Positions 1 through 5,128 are shown, numbered from the stretch's first letter. The stretch is DNA of 6,052 nt from JBFLXN01 sp040755715 [NCBI: Candidatus Edwardsbacteria bacterium] (GCA_040755715.1 JBFLXN010000161.1:1-6052), one strand, 5' to 3'. Notes: a model not told the origin generated them from the sequence alone. Numbers and translations: made by a program.

Positions 1-53
1 TTTAATAATTTTCGCTCATTTGGTTTTAATTTAACTTGATTTTTTATTTTCAA
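1..53 (-). CDS. N-terminal fragment of a leftward gene, probable insertion-sequence transposase (runs off window)
   Basis: The reading frame starts at a TTG codon (53-51, minus strand) and stays open to the window edge, giving 17 residues: MKIKNQVKLKPNERKLL. It is accepted as a gene because of what precedes it. A full AGGAGGTGG ribosome binding site (67-59) lies seven bases before the TTG, and a consensus promoter lies at 77-105. The pattern of a short basic start, then a beta-like VKL and a polar helix beginning PNERKLL, resembles the start of IS630-type transposases (typically VKLTPEERxxLxxL). Family assignment from 17 residues is inference. Its position supports a mobile element: immediately to the right is a TPR gene that has lost its 5' part, as if the element had inserted there. 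It could instead be some other small DNA-binding protein. That a leftward gene starts here is fairly sure; the identity is not. Confidence 0.55.
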   Translation of the reverse strand, partial: MKIKNQVKLKPNERKLL

Positions 54-54
54 G

Positions 55-82
55 TATACCACCTCCTTTTGGAGGTAGTATA
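55..82 (-). promoter_or_regulatory. Palindrome spanning the -10 box and ribosome binding site
   Basis: On the minus strand the arm TATACTACCTCC (82-71) and the arm GGAGGTGGTATA (66-55) pair over 12 positions with a single mismatch, around a four-A loop (70-67). The first arm contains the -10 box; the second contains the Shine-Dalgarno sequence. The predicted start of transcription falls in the loop. The gene's own mRNA would therefore lack the first arm and keep a free ribosome site, whereas transcripts coming from further upstream would fold and hide it. It may equally be a DNA operator for a repressor. It is not a typical terminator, as no T-run follows it on either strand. Confidence 0.6.
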
Positions 83-105
83 TCATAAATAATTTAATTT
101 GTCAA
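77..105 (-). promoter_or_regulatory. Consensus sigma-70-type promoter of the leftward gene
   Basis: Read on the minus strand there is a perfect -35 box TTGACA (105-100), a 17-base spacer (99-83) and a -10 box TATACT (82-77). The -10 box is preceded by an extended TG at the proper position. Transcription should begin about seven bases downstream, near position 70. That leaves a very short leader of about 17 bases before the TTG start at 53. This is the only promoter in the window that matches consensus at both boxes and in spacing. Confidence 0.8.
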
Positions 106-511
106 GAACTTATGTCATAAAGCACTAAGAGTCTATTTATGTGAGAGTTTGTATCATAAAGCTGATTTATGCTTCATACTCCAGCGGATAGAAGAAGCGG
201 AGGCTTTAAATAATGAAGCTTTGGAAATGGCAGAGAAAGTCAAGAGACAGGAAATCATTTTTGAGAGCAAGATTCTAAGGACTAAAATCATAGCTCAGAA
301 GGACATTGTATTAGCCAGAGAACAGTTGAAGGATATGCTGAAAGAAAGCAAAGAAGAGACACAACTTGCTTCTCTGCATTATGAGCTCTTTAAACTGACA
401 GGTGAGCAAGAGTCCAAAACCAAGGCACTGGAACTTTACCTTAGATTATATGAGAAAACGCCCAATATTCAGTATAAGGAGCGGATTGAAGAGCTGGAAC
501 AGGCGGAGTAA
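98..511 (+). pseudogene. 5'-truncated TPR-protein gene remnant (C-terminal part only)
   Basis: The frame is open from 98 after a TAA at 95-97, but no good start with a ribosome site is present; the first usable start codon is TTG at 149. From about residue YLCESLYHKADLC (codons near 134) to the stop at 509-511 it matches the last 120 or so residues of the next protein without gaps, at roughly two-thirds identity. Shared blocks include QLASLHYELF, LTGEQ, LYEKTP and YKERIEELE. The matched part is the C-terminal TPR-like helices; the preceding 40-residue repeats are missing. The break with its paralogue falls around 106-130, just behind the promoter of the leftward gene. An insertion or deletion there most likely removed the front of the gene. 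Whether a short protein is still made from TTG 149 is doubtful. Confidence 0.75.
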
Positions 512-519
512 AAAAGGAA

Positions 520-1938
520 ATGAATAAGAGAGGTTACAAATTACGAAAACTGTGGGTTGAAGTTAGTGAAGAAGGAGGGCGAAACAAGAAATATTATCCT
601 CTCCAGGTGCATCAGAGGAAGGCGGAAGTCCTGCAGTTTATCGGCAGGTGGGATGAGGCAGAAGTAATTTATCGCAAAAATTTAGAATGGAGTTATGAAG
701 TGAAAGATAAAAAAATGATTGCTGAATGTAAAAATAGCCTTGGACGGTTACTCTATCCCAAAGGCAATTATGGAGTGGCGTTTTCGCTATTTGAAGACAC
801 TTATAAGCTATATAACGAGTTGGGTGATAAATATGGTGTAACTACTACATTGGGTTGGATGGGACTTGTTTATTATGATCAAAGTGACTATCTTAAAGCT
901 ATGGAATGTTTCCAGAAAATGCTAAATTTTGCAGAAGAGTTGAATGATAAACAATGTATCAGTATTGCTGTAGGTCATATAGGACTAGTTTATTGGTATC
1001 AGGGTAACTCTACCAAGGCGATGGAATGCTATCAGAGAAAATTAAACATTGCCGAAGAATTGAATCATAAACATGCTATCAGCGATGCTATGGGTAATAT
1101 CGGAAATCTTTACTGTGAGCAAGGCAACTATTCCAAAGCCATAGAATGCTACCGGAAACAAATGAAGATTATAGAAGAGTTAGGAGCTAAATATAGCCTT
1201 AGTCATGCAGTGGGCAATATGGGGGTGGTTTATTATTACCAGGGCAACTACACAAAGGCTATAGAATGCTATCAGCGATATTTTAATATTAGCGAAGAGT
1301 TAGGTGCCAAAGAAGATATGGGTATTGCCTTGAGTAATATCGGTGAAATTTATTATGAACAAGGTAATTATTTCGAAGCTATGGGATGCTACCAGAGAAA
1401 GCTAAATATTTCTGAGGAATTGAACGATAAACGTAACATTAGCATCGTTATGTGTAATCTTGGCAGTCTCTATGGGCGTTTAAAAAACTATGCAAGAGCA
1501 GAAGAATACTATAACAAAGCTATTTCTATAGGTAGAGAGTTACAAGTGAAATTTTTTCTGTGTGAATGTTTACATTCCAAGGCTGATTTATGTTTTATTC
1601 TACACAACATGGAAGAAGCAGAGACTCTAAATAACGAAGCCCTGCAGATAGCTGAAGAAATTAAAAGACCAGATATTATTTTTCAATGCAGAGTTTTAAG
1701 GGCCAAAATCATGGCTCAGAAGAATATCACCGAAGCCATAGACCAATTTAAAAACCTGTTAAAGGAAAGCACAGAGGATTCACAACTTGCTTCTCTACAT
1801 TACGAGCTTTTTAGATTGACAGGTGAGCAAGACCATAGAACTAGGGCACTGGAGCTTTACCGAAAACTATATGAGAAGACACCGAAAATTCTATATAAGG
1901 AAAGGATTGAGGAGTTGGAGAAGGATGAGGTTCAATAG
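520..1938 (+). CDS. Tetratricopeptide-repeat protein, 472 residues
   Basis: An all-helical TPR scaffold, probably cytoplasmic, with no signal peptide or membrane segment. The TPR signature (GNYxKAIECYxRxLxIxEELxDK, followed by a small-residue helix such as AIGNIGxxYYxQ) recurs with exact 40-residue spacing. The GNY/DY positions fall at residues 82, 122, 162, 202, 242, 282 and 322, with looser units near 363 and 403. Residues 1-61 include one degenerate unit (RWDEAEVIYRKNLE). The family mediates protein-protein contacts; the partner is unknown. No kinase, cyclase or ATPase domain is attached, although long TPR arrays of this style often sit behind such domains, so this may be the tail of a once larger protein. 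The start ATG at 520 has a weak ribosome site: GGAG lies 11 bases upstream and AGGA only one base away. It begins nine bases after the stop of the truncated paralogue. Confidence 0.9.
   Translation: MNKRGYKLRKLWVEVSEEGGRNKKYYPLQVHQRKAEVLQFIGRWDEAEVIYRKNLEWSYEVKDKKMIAECKNSLGRLLYPKGNYGVAFSLFEDTYKLYNELGDKYGVTTTLGWMGLVYYDQSDYLKAMECFQKMLNFAEELNDKQCISIAVGHIGLVYWYQGNSTKAMECYQRKLNIAEELNHKHAISDAMGNIGNLYCEQGNYSKAIECYRKQMKIIEELGAKYSLSHAVGNMGVVYYYQGNYTKAIECYQRYFNISEELGAKEDMGIALSNIGEIYYEQGNYFEAMGCYQRKLNISEELNDKRNISIVMCNLGSLYGRLKNYARAEEYYNKAISIGRELQVKFFLCECLHSKADLCFILHNMEEAETLNNEALQIAEEIKRPDIIFQCRVLRAKIMAQKNITEAIDQFKNLLKESTEDSQLASLHYELFRLTGEQDHRTRALELYRKLYEKTPKILYKERIEELEKDEVQ
715..1554 (+). repeat. In-gene tandem repeats, seven units of 120 bp
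   Basis: Seven consecutive TPR units (residues about 66-345 of the TPR protein) are each exactly 120 bp long, with no insertion or deletion between them. The units have diverged in DNA sequence, keeping mainly codons for A-x-ECY, EEL and the G-N-Y turn. The array is therefore old rather than freshly expanded. It is protein-coding repetition and not a CRISPR or satellite array. Confidence 0.85.
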
Positions 1939-2004
1939 AAGTGTGCGGGTTATCAATATCTGGCAAAAGCAAAAGAACTCAAGAGTAGGAGAAATGATTG
2001 AAAC

Positions 2005-2027
2005 CACGAATTAACACGAATAGACAC
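2005..2027. repeat. CACGAAT-type short direct repeat
   Basis: Two copies of CACGAA lie 10 bases apart (2005-2010 and 2015-2020), followed by a partial third copy, CAC (2025-2027). The reverse strand reads ATTCGTG twice. I recall similar ATTCGTG-type intergenic strings from many environmental bacterial genomes. No function is known to me. It marks the start of the non-coding, structured stretch. Confidence 0.5.
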
Positions 2028-2051
2028 TGTCCTAAATTAAAAGTGAGTTGT

Positions 2052-2167
2052 GCTTCGTTATGGGGCAACGAAGCCCGTATCGTTAATCGTCAAGGGGTAA
2101 CGGTTTTTAAACCTCTAACCGTGGCCTTCAACCAAAACGGGCCTCGTAACCGTATACCGATTGACGA
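2052..2167. other. Intergenic block with nested and competing inverted repeats (possible structured RNA or decayed element)
   Basis: This part of the 281-base interval between genes (1939-2219) is visibly richer in G and C than its surroundings. It holds several inverted repeats. GCTTCGTT (2052-2059) pairs perfectly with AACGAAGC (2067-2074). ACGAAGCCCGT (2068-2078) pairs with ACGGGCCTCGT (2137-2147) with one mismatch. ACGGTT (2100-2105) pairs with AACCGT (2117-2122), and TCGTCAA (2087-2093) with TTGACGA (2161-2167). The first two pairings share bases and exclude each other. A 61-codon frame (TTG 1998 to TAA 2183) crosses the block, but it has no ribosome site and no recognisable protein features, so I do not call it a gene. 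Candidates are a small structured RNA, a leader of the next gene, or a decayed mobile repeat. Confidence 0.4.
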
Positions 2168-2219
2168 AAGACCGCAGTGTTAACTAGTGTGTATTCCTGG
2201 CTAAACAGGGAGGAAATAG

Positions 2220-2432
2220 ATGGAATGTTGGCATTGTGAAAGGCCTGCACAAGGGACTTGTAAGTTTTGCGGTAGAGGTGTTTGTAAGGAACACGCTAAA
2301 ACCCTACCAAATATTATCGCCCTTTATCAGGGTAAGGATGAAGTGCAGAAGGCTCTGGTAGTGGAAGATACTTTATACTGCGGTGTGTGTAAACCGAAGG
2401 AAGACCCGATTGAACTGCCGGAATTGAAGTAG
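2220..2432 (+). CDS. Small zinc-finger-like cysteine-rich protein (B-box-like), 70 residues
   Basis: The ATG at 2220 follows a strong ribosome site (AGGGAGG, 2207-2213) at six bases. The protein has an ordered metal-ligand pattern: C3-x2-C6, C14-x2-C17, C22-x2-H25 and C54-x2-C57. Eight ligands are enough for two zinc ions, probably cross-braced as in B-box/RING-like small domains. The first 25 residues (MECWHCERPA then CKFCGRGVCKEH) resemble the bacterial and archaeal B-box-type fingers that occur in short stand-alone proteins. The middle (residues 30-50) is a predicted helix and strand without ligands, and the tail is acidic and proline-containing. It is probably cytosolic, with a protein- or nucleic-acid-binding role that cannot be specified. 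It stands alone on the plus strand and converges on the minus-strand operon with 41 bases between stops. No clear terminator is seen there. Confidence 0.8.
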   Translation: MECWHCERPAQGTCKFCGRGVCKEHAKTLPNIIALYQGKDEVQKALVVEDTLYCGVCKPKEDPIELPELK

Positions 2433-2473
2433 TCAAACGTCCTTGGCTGTATTTTTTAGAGAAGTCTTACCAT

Positions 2474-2956
2474 TTACAACAACATCTCAAGTTCTATTTC
2501 ATCTCTAAGCAGAATTCCATTTAGACCAACCAAGGGAATTTCCGGCTTCAGCCGACGCGATTGTTCAAGAGCATTGCGATGCACCGCTACTAACGAGAAG
2601 CCTCTTTTCTGATAGAACCGCAAAGCATTCAAATTATCGTTAGTCGTGATAAGCCATAGACGCCTGCACTTGGCAGAGATAGCAGTTTTTTTGACAGCAT
2701 CTAATAAGGCAGAACCAATTCCTATCCCTTCTAATAAACTGTCCAGAGTGATAATTTCATATTCTTCGCCCTCTATGCGGTAGGTAACCAACCCAACTGG
2801 CTTATTCTCTTGCCTCGCAACAAAACCAGGTAATATCTCAGCGTGATGGATTCTTCCACGAGTTACAATTCTTGTAGACCCCCAATGATTCTCAATCAAA
2901 TGATTCGCCCAGTCTCGCCACTCTTGATTCAATGATTGAATCTGGAATGTGCTCAT
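2474..2956 (-). CDS. GNAT-family N-acetyltransferase, 160 residues
   Basis: GNAT enzymes transfer an acetyl group from acetyl-CoA to an amine; the substrate here is unknown. The acetyl-CoA loop (motif A) is at residues 76-84, EGIGIGSAL, fitting the (Q/R)-x-x-G-x-G/A pattern except that E replaces the usual Q or R. Motif B is NALRFYQKRGF at 110-120, with the tyrosine usually placed near the CoA sulfur. The C-terminal block (LKPEIPLVGLNGILLRDEIELE) is typical of a subgroup of single-domain cytosolic GNATs. Length is normal for the family. The start ATG (2956) lies one base after the stop of the VOC gene and has only a weak AAGAAA-type site, so its translation is probably coupled to that gene. 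It is the last gene of the leftward operon. Confidence 0.9.
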   Translation of the reverse strand: MSTFQIQSLNQEWRDWANHLIENHWGSTRIVTRGRIHHAEILPGFVARQENKPVGLVTYRIEGEEYEIITLDSLLEGIGIGSALLDAVKKTAISAKCRRLWLITTNDNLNALRFYQKRGFSLVAVHRNALEQSRRLKPEIPLVGLNGILLRDEIELEMLL

Positions 2957-2957
2957 T

Positions 2958-3320
2958 CTATTTCTTCTTATCTCTCGGTTCTTCCCAGAGTCCTAAAATG
3001 TTGCCATCAGGGTCAGTAAAGAAGGCCATAGGTTCTCCAGCTGGGTTCTTGGGGACTGTGACTTTCCCGCCAAGTTGTTCAACTCTTTTCAAGGTTGCGT
3101 CAATATCATCCACCAGGATATATACGAACACACCGAGCGGTTTGTTCTCCGGCATTCGCCACATACCGCCACCTGGTTTTGTCCCTGTATCAATGAGCCA
3201 GTAGGCAAAGTCCTTATTATCCTTGCCGCTTATTTTCCAACCGAACAAAGCCTTGTAGAATTTCTTTGCCTTTTCCAAGTTCCGCACCCTTATTTCTACC
3301 CAATTGAAAATGTTAGCCAT
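2958..3320 (-). CDS. VOC-superfamily (glyoxalase/bleomycin-resistance-like) protein, 120 residues
   Basis: A single VOC module of two beta-alpha-beta-beta-beta halves. The first runs from residue 5 (NWVEIRVRNLEKAKKFYKAL, then FGW), the second from about residue 65 (FVYILVDDIDATLKRVEQLG) to the FTDPDGNILGLWEE block at 101-114. The F-x-DPDGN-x-x-x-L signature is characteristic. VOC proteins include glyoxalases, dioxygenases and drug-binding proteins. This one resembles the stand-alone subgroup of unknown function with E in the first strand (residue 9) and E113/E114 near the end. The usual first-strand histidine ligand is absent, so metal catalysis is uncertain. The start ATG (3320) follows GAGGAGGTG at good spacing. 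It sits 17 bases after the second DUF3795 gene and one base before the GNAT gene. Confidence 0.9.
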   Translation of the reverse strand: MANIFNWVEIRVRNLEKAKKFYKALFGWKISGKDNKDFAYWLIDTGTKPGGGMWRMPENKPLGVFVYILVDDIDATLKRVEQLGGKVTVPKNPAGEPMAFFTDPDGNILGLWEEPRDKKK

Positions 3321-3337
3321 TTTACACCTCCTCTATT

Positions 3338-3766
3338 CTATTCCCATTGCTTTTTAATCCACGCTTCTACTCCAATTTTCTTAATCTTCTTGAGATTCTC
3401 TATCTTTGCTTGGTCAAAGGGCCATTTCCCCCAGATTTTGCAGGGGAATTCCTTGCATTCAAAACAGAATGAGAGCTTTTTGCTTTCACAGCATTTACGC
3501 ACTGGACAGCCCTTCCAACCCGACCCAGTTTTACAGGTGTAGGTACAGAAACCGGATTTAGAGAGCCATTCCAACCCTTTGATGAAATTATCAGGGTTGC
3601 ATTCTTCCTTTATCCACCCTTTGAGTTCAGGGCGCTTCTTTATCAATTGTAAGAGTTGTTCAGCAGGCTCCTTTATCCTTCCGGCATGCCAGTCACATTT
3701 GTGGCAATACTCGCCACAATAACTTACCGCCCTTCTCCTTTCGTCCTCATATTGTTGAGTAGACAT
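3338..3766 (-). CDS. DUF3795 cysteine-rich protein (copy next to VOC gene), 142 residues
   Basis: The protein matches the DUF3795 pattern as I know it. It opens with YCGEYCHKCD (C17, C21, C24). A helical linker follows, then a central cysteine group (C74, C78, C87), the pair C92-C93 and the closing C101-x2-C104-x4-C109 of SFCFECKEFPC, then a helical tail ending in AWIKKQW. Twelve cysteines in 142 residues in conserved spacing suggest metal or iron-sulfur binding, but the biochemical function of this family is not known. It is probably cytoplasmic, with no signal peptide. The start ATG (3766) has AAGGAGGT eight bases upstream. It is a diverged paralogue of the protein at 4222-4677, with the flavin-barrel gene between them. 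Confidence 0.85.
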   Translation of the reverse strand: MSTQQYEDERRRAVSYCGEYCHKCDWHAGRIKEPAEQLLQLIKKRPELKGWIKEECNPDNFIKGLEWLSKSGFCTYTCKTGSGWKGCPVRKCCESKKLSFCFECKEFPCKIWGKWPFDQAKIENLKKIKKIGVEAWIKKQWE

Positions 3767-3782
3767 TTTTCATAACCTCCTT

Positions 3783-4229
3783 TTAGCCATTTTTACTAAC
3801 TTTAAATTTTCGCACAAAAAATTCGCCTGCCCTTAAATATTCAACTTCTTTAGGGCATATCTCTATCAAGGTATAGTCAGGGTCGTCCACACTTTTCCAA
3901 TGTCTACTAAAAAAATCGCAATGTCTGGCTATTCTTGCTTTTGTTGTCTTATCTCTAATCAGCCTGGCCATTCCAATGATTCTTATATAAGAGTTTCCAC
4001 CCTTTTTTCTCTCAAGAAACAAACATAGTTCTATCTTAGGATTCTTCTGTATCTGTTTGACCTTTGCGCTTCCAGTATTTGTCATAATCCAGAATCTCTT
4101 ATCAAAATAAATCAGGGTTACAGGTCTAACTCTTGGTTGATTTCCTTCCACGGTGGCTAAAAATACACATTGGAAATCCTTAAAATTTGCCCAGACTTCT
4201 TTTTTAATATTGTCAATCTTATCACTCAT
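3783..4229 (-). CDS. Pyridoxamine 5'-phosphate oxidase-like FMN-binding split-barrel protein, 148 residues
   Basis: This has the split-barrel fold of the PNPOx-like superfamily. Its first strand pair reads FLATVEGNQPRVRPVTLIYFDKRFWIMT (residues 23-50, ATVEGNQPRVRPV being the diagnostic block). A helix SAKVKQIQKNPKIELCLF follows, then strand YIRIIGMARLI, and a C-terminal strand TLIEICPKEVEYL. Relatives bind FMN, F420 or heme and act as small reductases or oxidases; this short form is not the true vitamin B6 enzyme, and its substrate is unknown. I choose ATG 4229 over the TTG one codon upstream because GGAGGT then lies six bases before it rather than three. The start overlaps the end of the upstream DUF3795 gene by eight bases (ATGAGTGA), which suggests translational coupling. 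Confidence 0.88.
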   Translation of the reverse strand: MSDKIDNIKKEVWANFKDFQCVFLATVEGNQPRVRPVTLIYFDKRFWIMTNTGSAKVKQIQKNPKIELCLFLERKKGGNSYIRIIGMARLIRDKTTKARIARHCDFFSRHWKSVDDPDYTLIEICPKEVEYLRAGEFFVRKFKVSKNG

Positions 4230-4677
4230 CAAAGCACCTCCTCATTTTTTGTTCATCAAGCCATTGCTTGATTCCCTTTTCTTTAATTTTCATTAAATTT
4301 TCCACACCATGAAGTTTAATCACGGTAGGGTGGTTAATCAGCATTTTACAAGGGTATTCTTCGCATTCACTGCACAAATCAAGATTTTTGTTTGAACAAC
4401 ATTGCCTAATCTTACAAATATATCCTGCCTTGGGGTCATTAACTAATGCTTTACACCCCGGACATAACCATAATGCTTGTTTGGTCAGAATTTTAATAAT
4501 ATTCTCTCTGATATCCTTGTCTTCAAATAGTCTCTCAAATTCAGTTTCTTTTCTCTTTATTATATCCAAGGCCCTCTGAGCGGTTCTTTGCTTCTTTCCG
4601 GTAAACGAATCGCAATTACGACAATAGAATCCACAAAAGGATACATACTTTTGTTTCTCTTCTTCATAGTTAATCAT
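4222..4677 (-). CDS. DUF3795 cysteine-rich protein (copy next to ParB-like gene), 151 residues
   Basis: This has the same architecture as its paralogue downstream: opening FCGFYCRNCD (C15, C19, C22), central CPGC (C72, C75), C88, the pair C93-C94, and the closing C102-x2-C105-x4-C110 of DLCSECEEYPC, then a helical tail (MKIKEKGIKQWLDEQ). The matching cysteine spacing but different linker sequence points to an old duplication. Metal or iron-sulfur binding is likely; function is unknown. The start ATG (4677) is preceded by AAGGAAAGTAG. The last residues (KMRRCFDE) are encoded by the same bases that form the ribosome site and start codon of the flavin-barrel gene, so the tail's sequence, including C148, may be set by that constraint. 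Confidence 0.85.
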   Translation of the reverse strand: MINYEEEKQKYVSFCGFYCRNCDSFTGKKQRTAQRALDIIKRKETEFERLFEDKDIRENIIKILTKQALWLCPGCKALVNDPKAGYICKIRQCCSNKNLDLCSECEEYPCKMLINHPTVIKLHGVENLMKIKEKGIKQWLDEQKMRRCFDE

Positions 4678-4708
4678 CTACTTTCCTTAAGACAAGTTCC
4701 TAAAAGCA

Positions 4709-5128
4709 TTACACGTCGTGATGTTCTTCATTCTCTTCAAGCCACTTTGTGCAATAACCAACCCAAAGTCGCTCGTGTTCTTCGGGTTCAACGATTCGGT
4801 TTCCCAGGTCGGCTACGGTCAGTATGCCAATTTTTGAACTTTCCCGGTGAATGTGTTCGTAAAGTGCCTTTGAACCTTCAATTTGGTCCAAATCTTCTAC
4901 TACTGCTCTTATTTCAGAAAGCCCATTCTCCAAGGCGGCATAGGCTCTAGCGTGTCCATCAATCAGACTCAATTCTCCATCAATTCTTGTTACAAGCACC
5001 GGTGGGAGAAGTTCTTGCTCACCACGACGCCAGGCTTCGCGCACCTTATCCAATTTGGCTTTGTTGATGAACCAGTTGTTCGGCCTTAAATCCTTTATCT
5101 TCAGCAATTGCACTTCTTCTGTTTTCAT
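4709..5128 (-). CDS. ParB/sulfiredoxin-fold domain protein, stand-alone, 139 residues
   Basis: The domain runs from residue 6 (VQLLKIKDLRPNNWFIN) through LLPPVLVTRIDGELSLIDGHARAYAALENG (40-69). The core DGHARA (57-62) corresponds to the GH-x-R-x-x-A box that binds the nucleotide phosphates in ParB-type domains. True ParB proteins continue into a helix-turn-helix and a dimer domain. Here the domain is followed only by about 70 helical, acidic residues ending EENEEHHDV, so chromosome partition is unlikely. Related single-domain proteins occur in many anaerobes with unknown roles. The start ATG (5128) has no convincing ribosome site (upstream GCGTAAAG), and no in-frame ATG, GTG or TTG precedes it before a stop. 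It is the first gene of the six-gene leftward operon, 31 bases ahead of the DUF3795 gene. Confidence 0.8.
   Translation of the reverse strand: MKTEEVQLLKIKDLRPNNWFINKAKLDKVREAWRRGEQELLPPVLVTRIDGELSLIDGHARAYAALENGLSEIRAVVEDLDQIEGSKALYEHIHRESSKIGILTVADLGNRIVEPEEHERLWVGYCTKWLEENEEHHDV

Noticed and set aside
36-60. Rightward promoter using TTGATT (36-41) and TATACC (55-60)
   Set aside because: The spacer is only 13 bases, and the TATACC similarity simply follows from the palindrome.
763-1540. Regular 120-bp repetition that could suggest a CRISPR or satellite array
   Set aside because: It is in-frame TPR coding sequence with diverged units and no repeat/spacer alternation.
1823-2014. 63-codon rightward frame overlapping the end of the TPR gene
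   Set aside because: Out of frame with a clear TPR coding sequence and rich in R and W, typical of a shadow frame.
1998-2183. 61-codon frame starting at TTG across the structured intergenic block
   Set aside because: No ribosome site, no recognisable fold or motif, and the DNA is explained better by its inverted repeats. An alternative view as a small gene cannot be excluded.
2024-2183. Integron attC site or small inverted-repeat transposable element (ACACTG at 2024-2029 and CAGTGT at 2175-2180)
   Set aside because: The terminal match is only six bases and the core sites do not fit the attC RYYYAAC/GTTRRRY pattern.
2196-2209. CCTG/CAGG hairpin before the zinc-finger gene that could mask its ribosome site
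   Set aside because: Only four pairs, and most of the AGGGAGG site stays outside the stem.
2433-2473. Bidirectional terminator between the converging genes
   Set aside because: There is a six-base T-run but no stem of useful length before it on either strand.
2932-3542. Two rightward frames (2932-3204 and 3075-3542) opposite the VOC and DUF3795 genes
   Set aside because: They lie antisense to well-supported genes, have no ribosome sites and show low-complexity F/S/P-rich composition.
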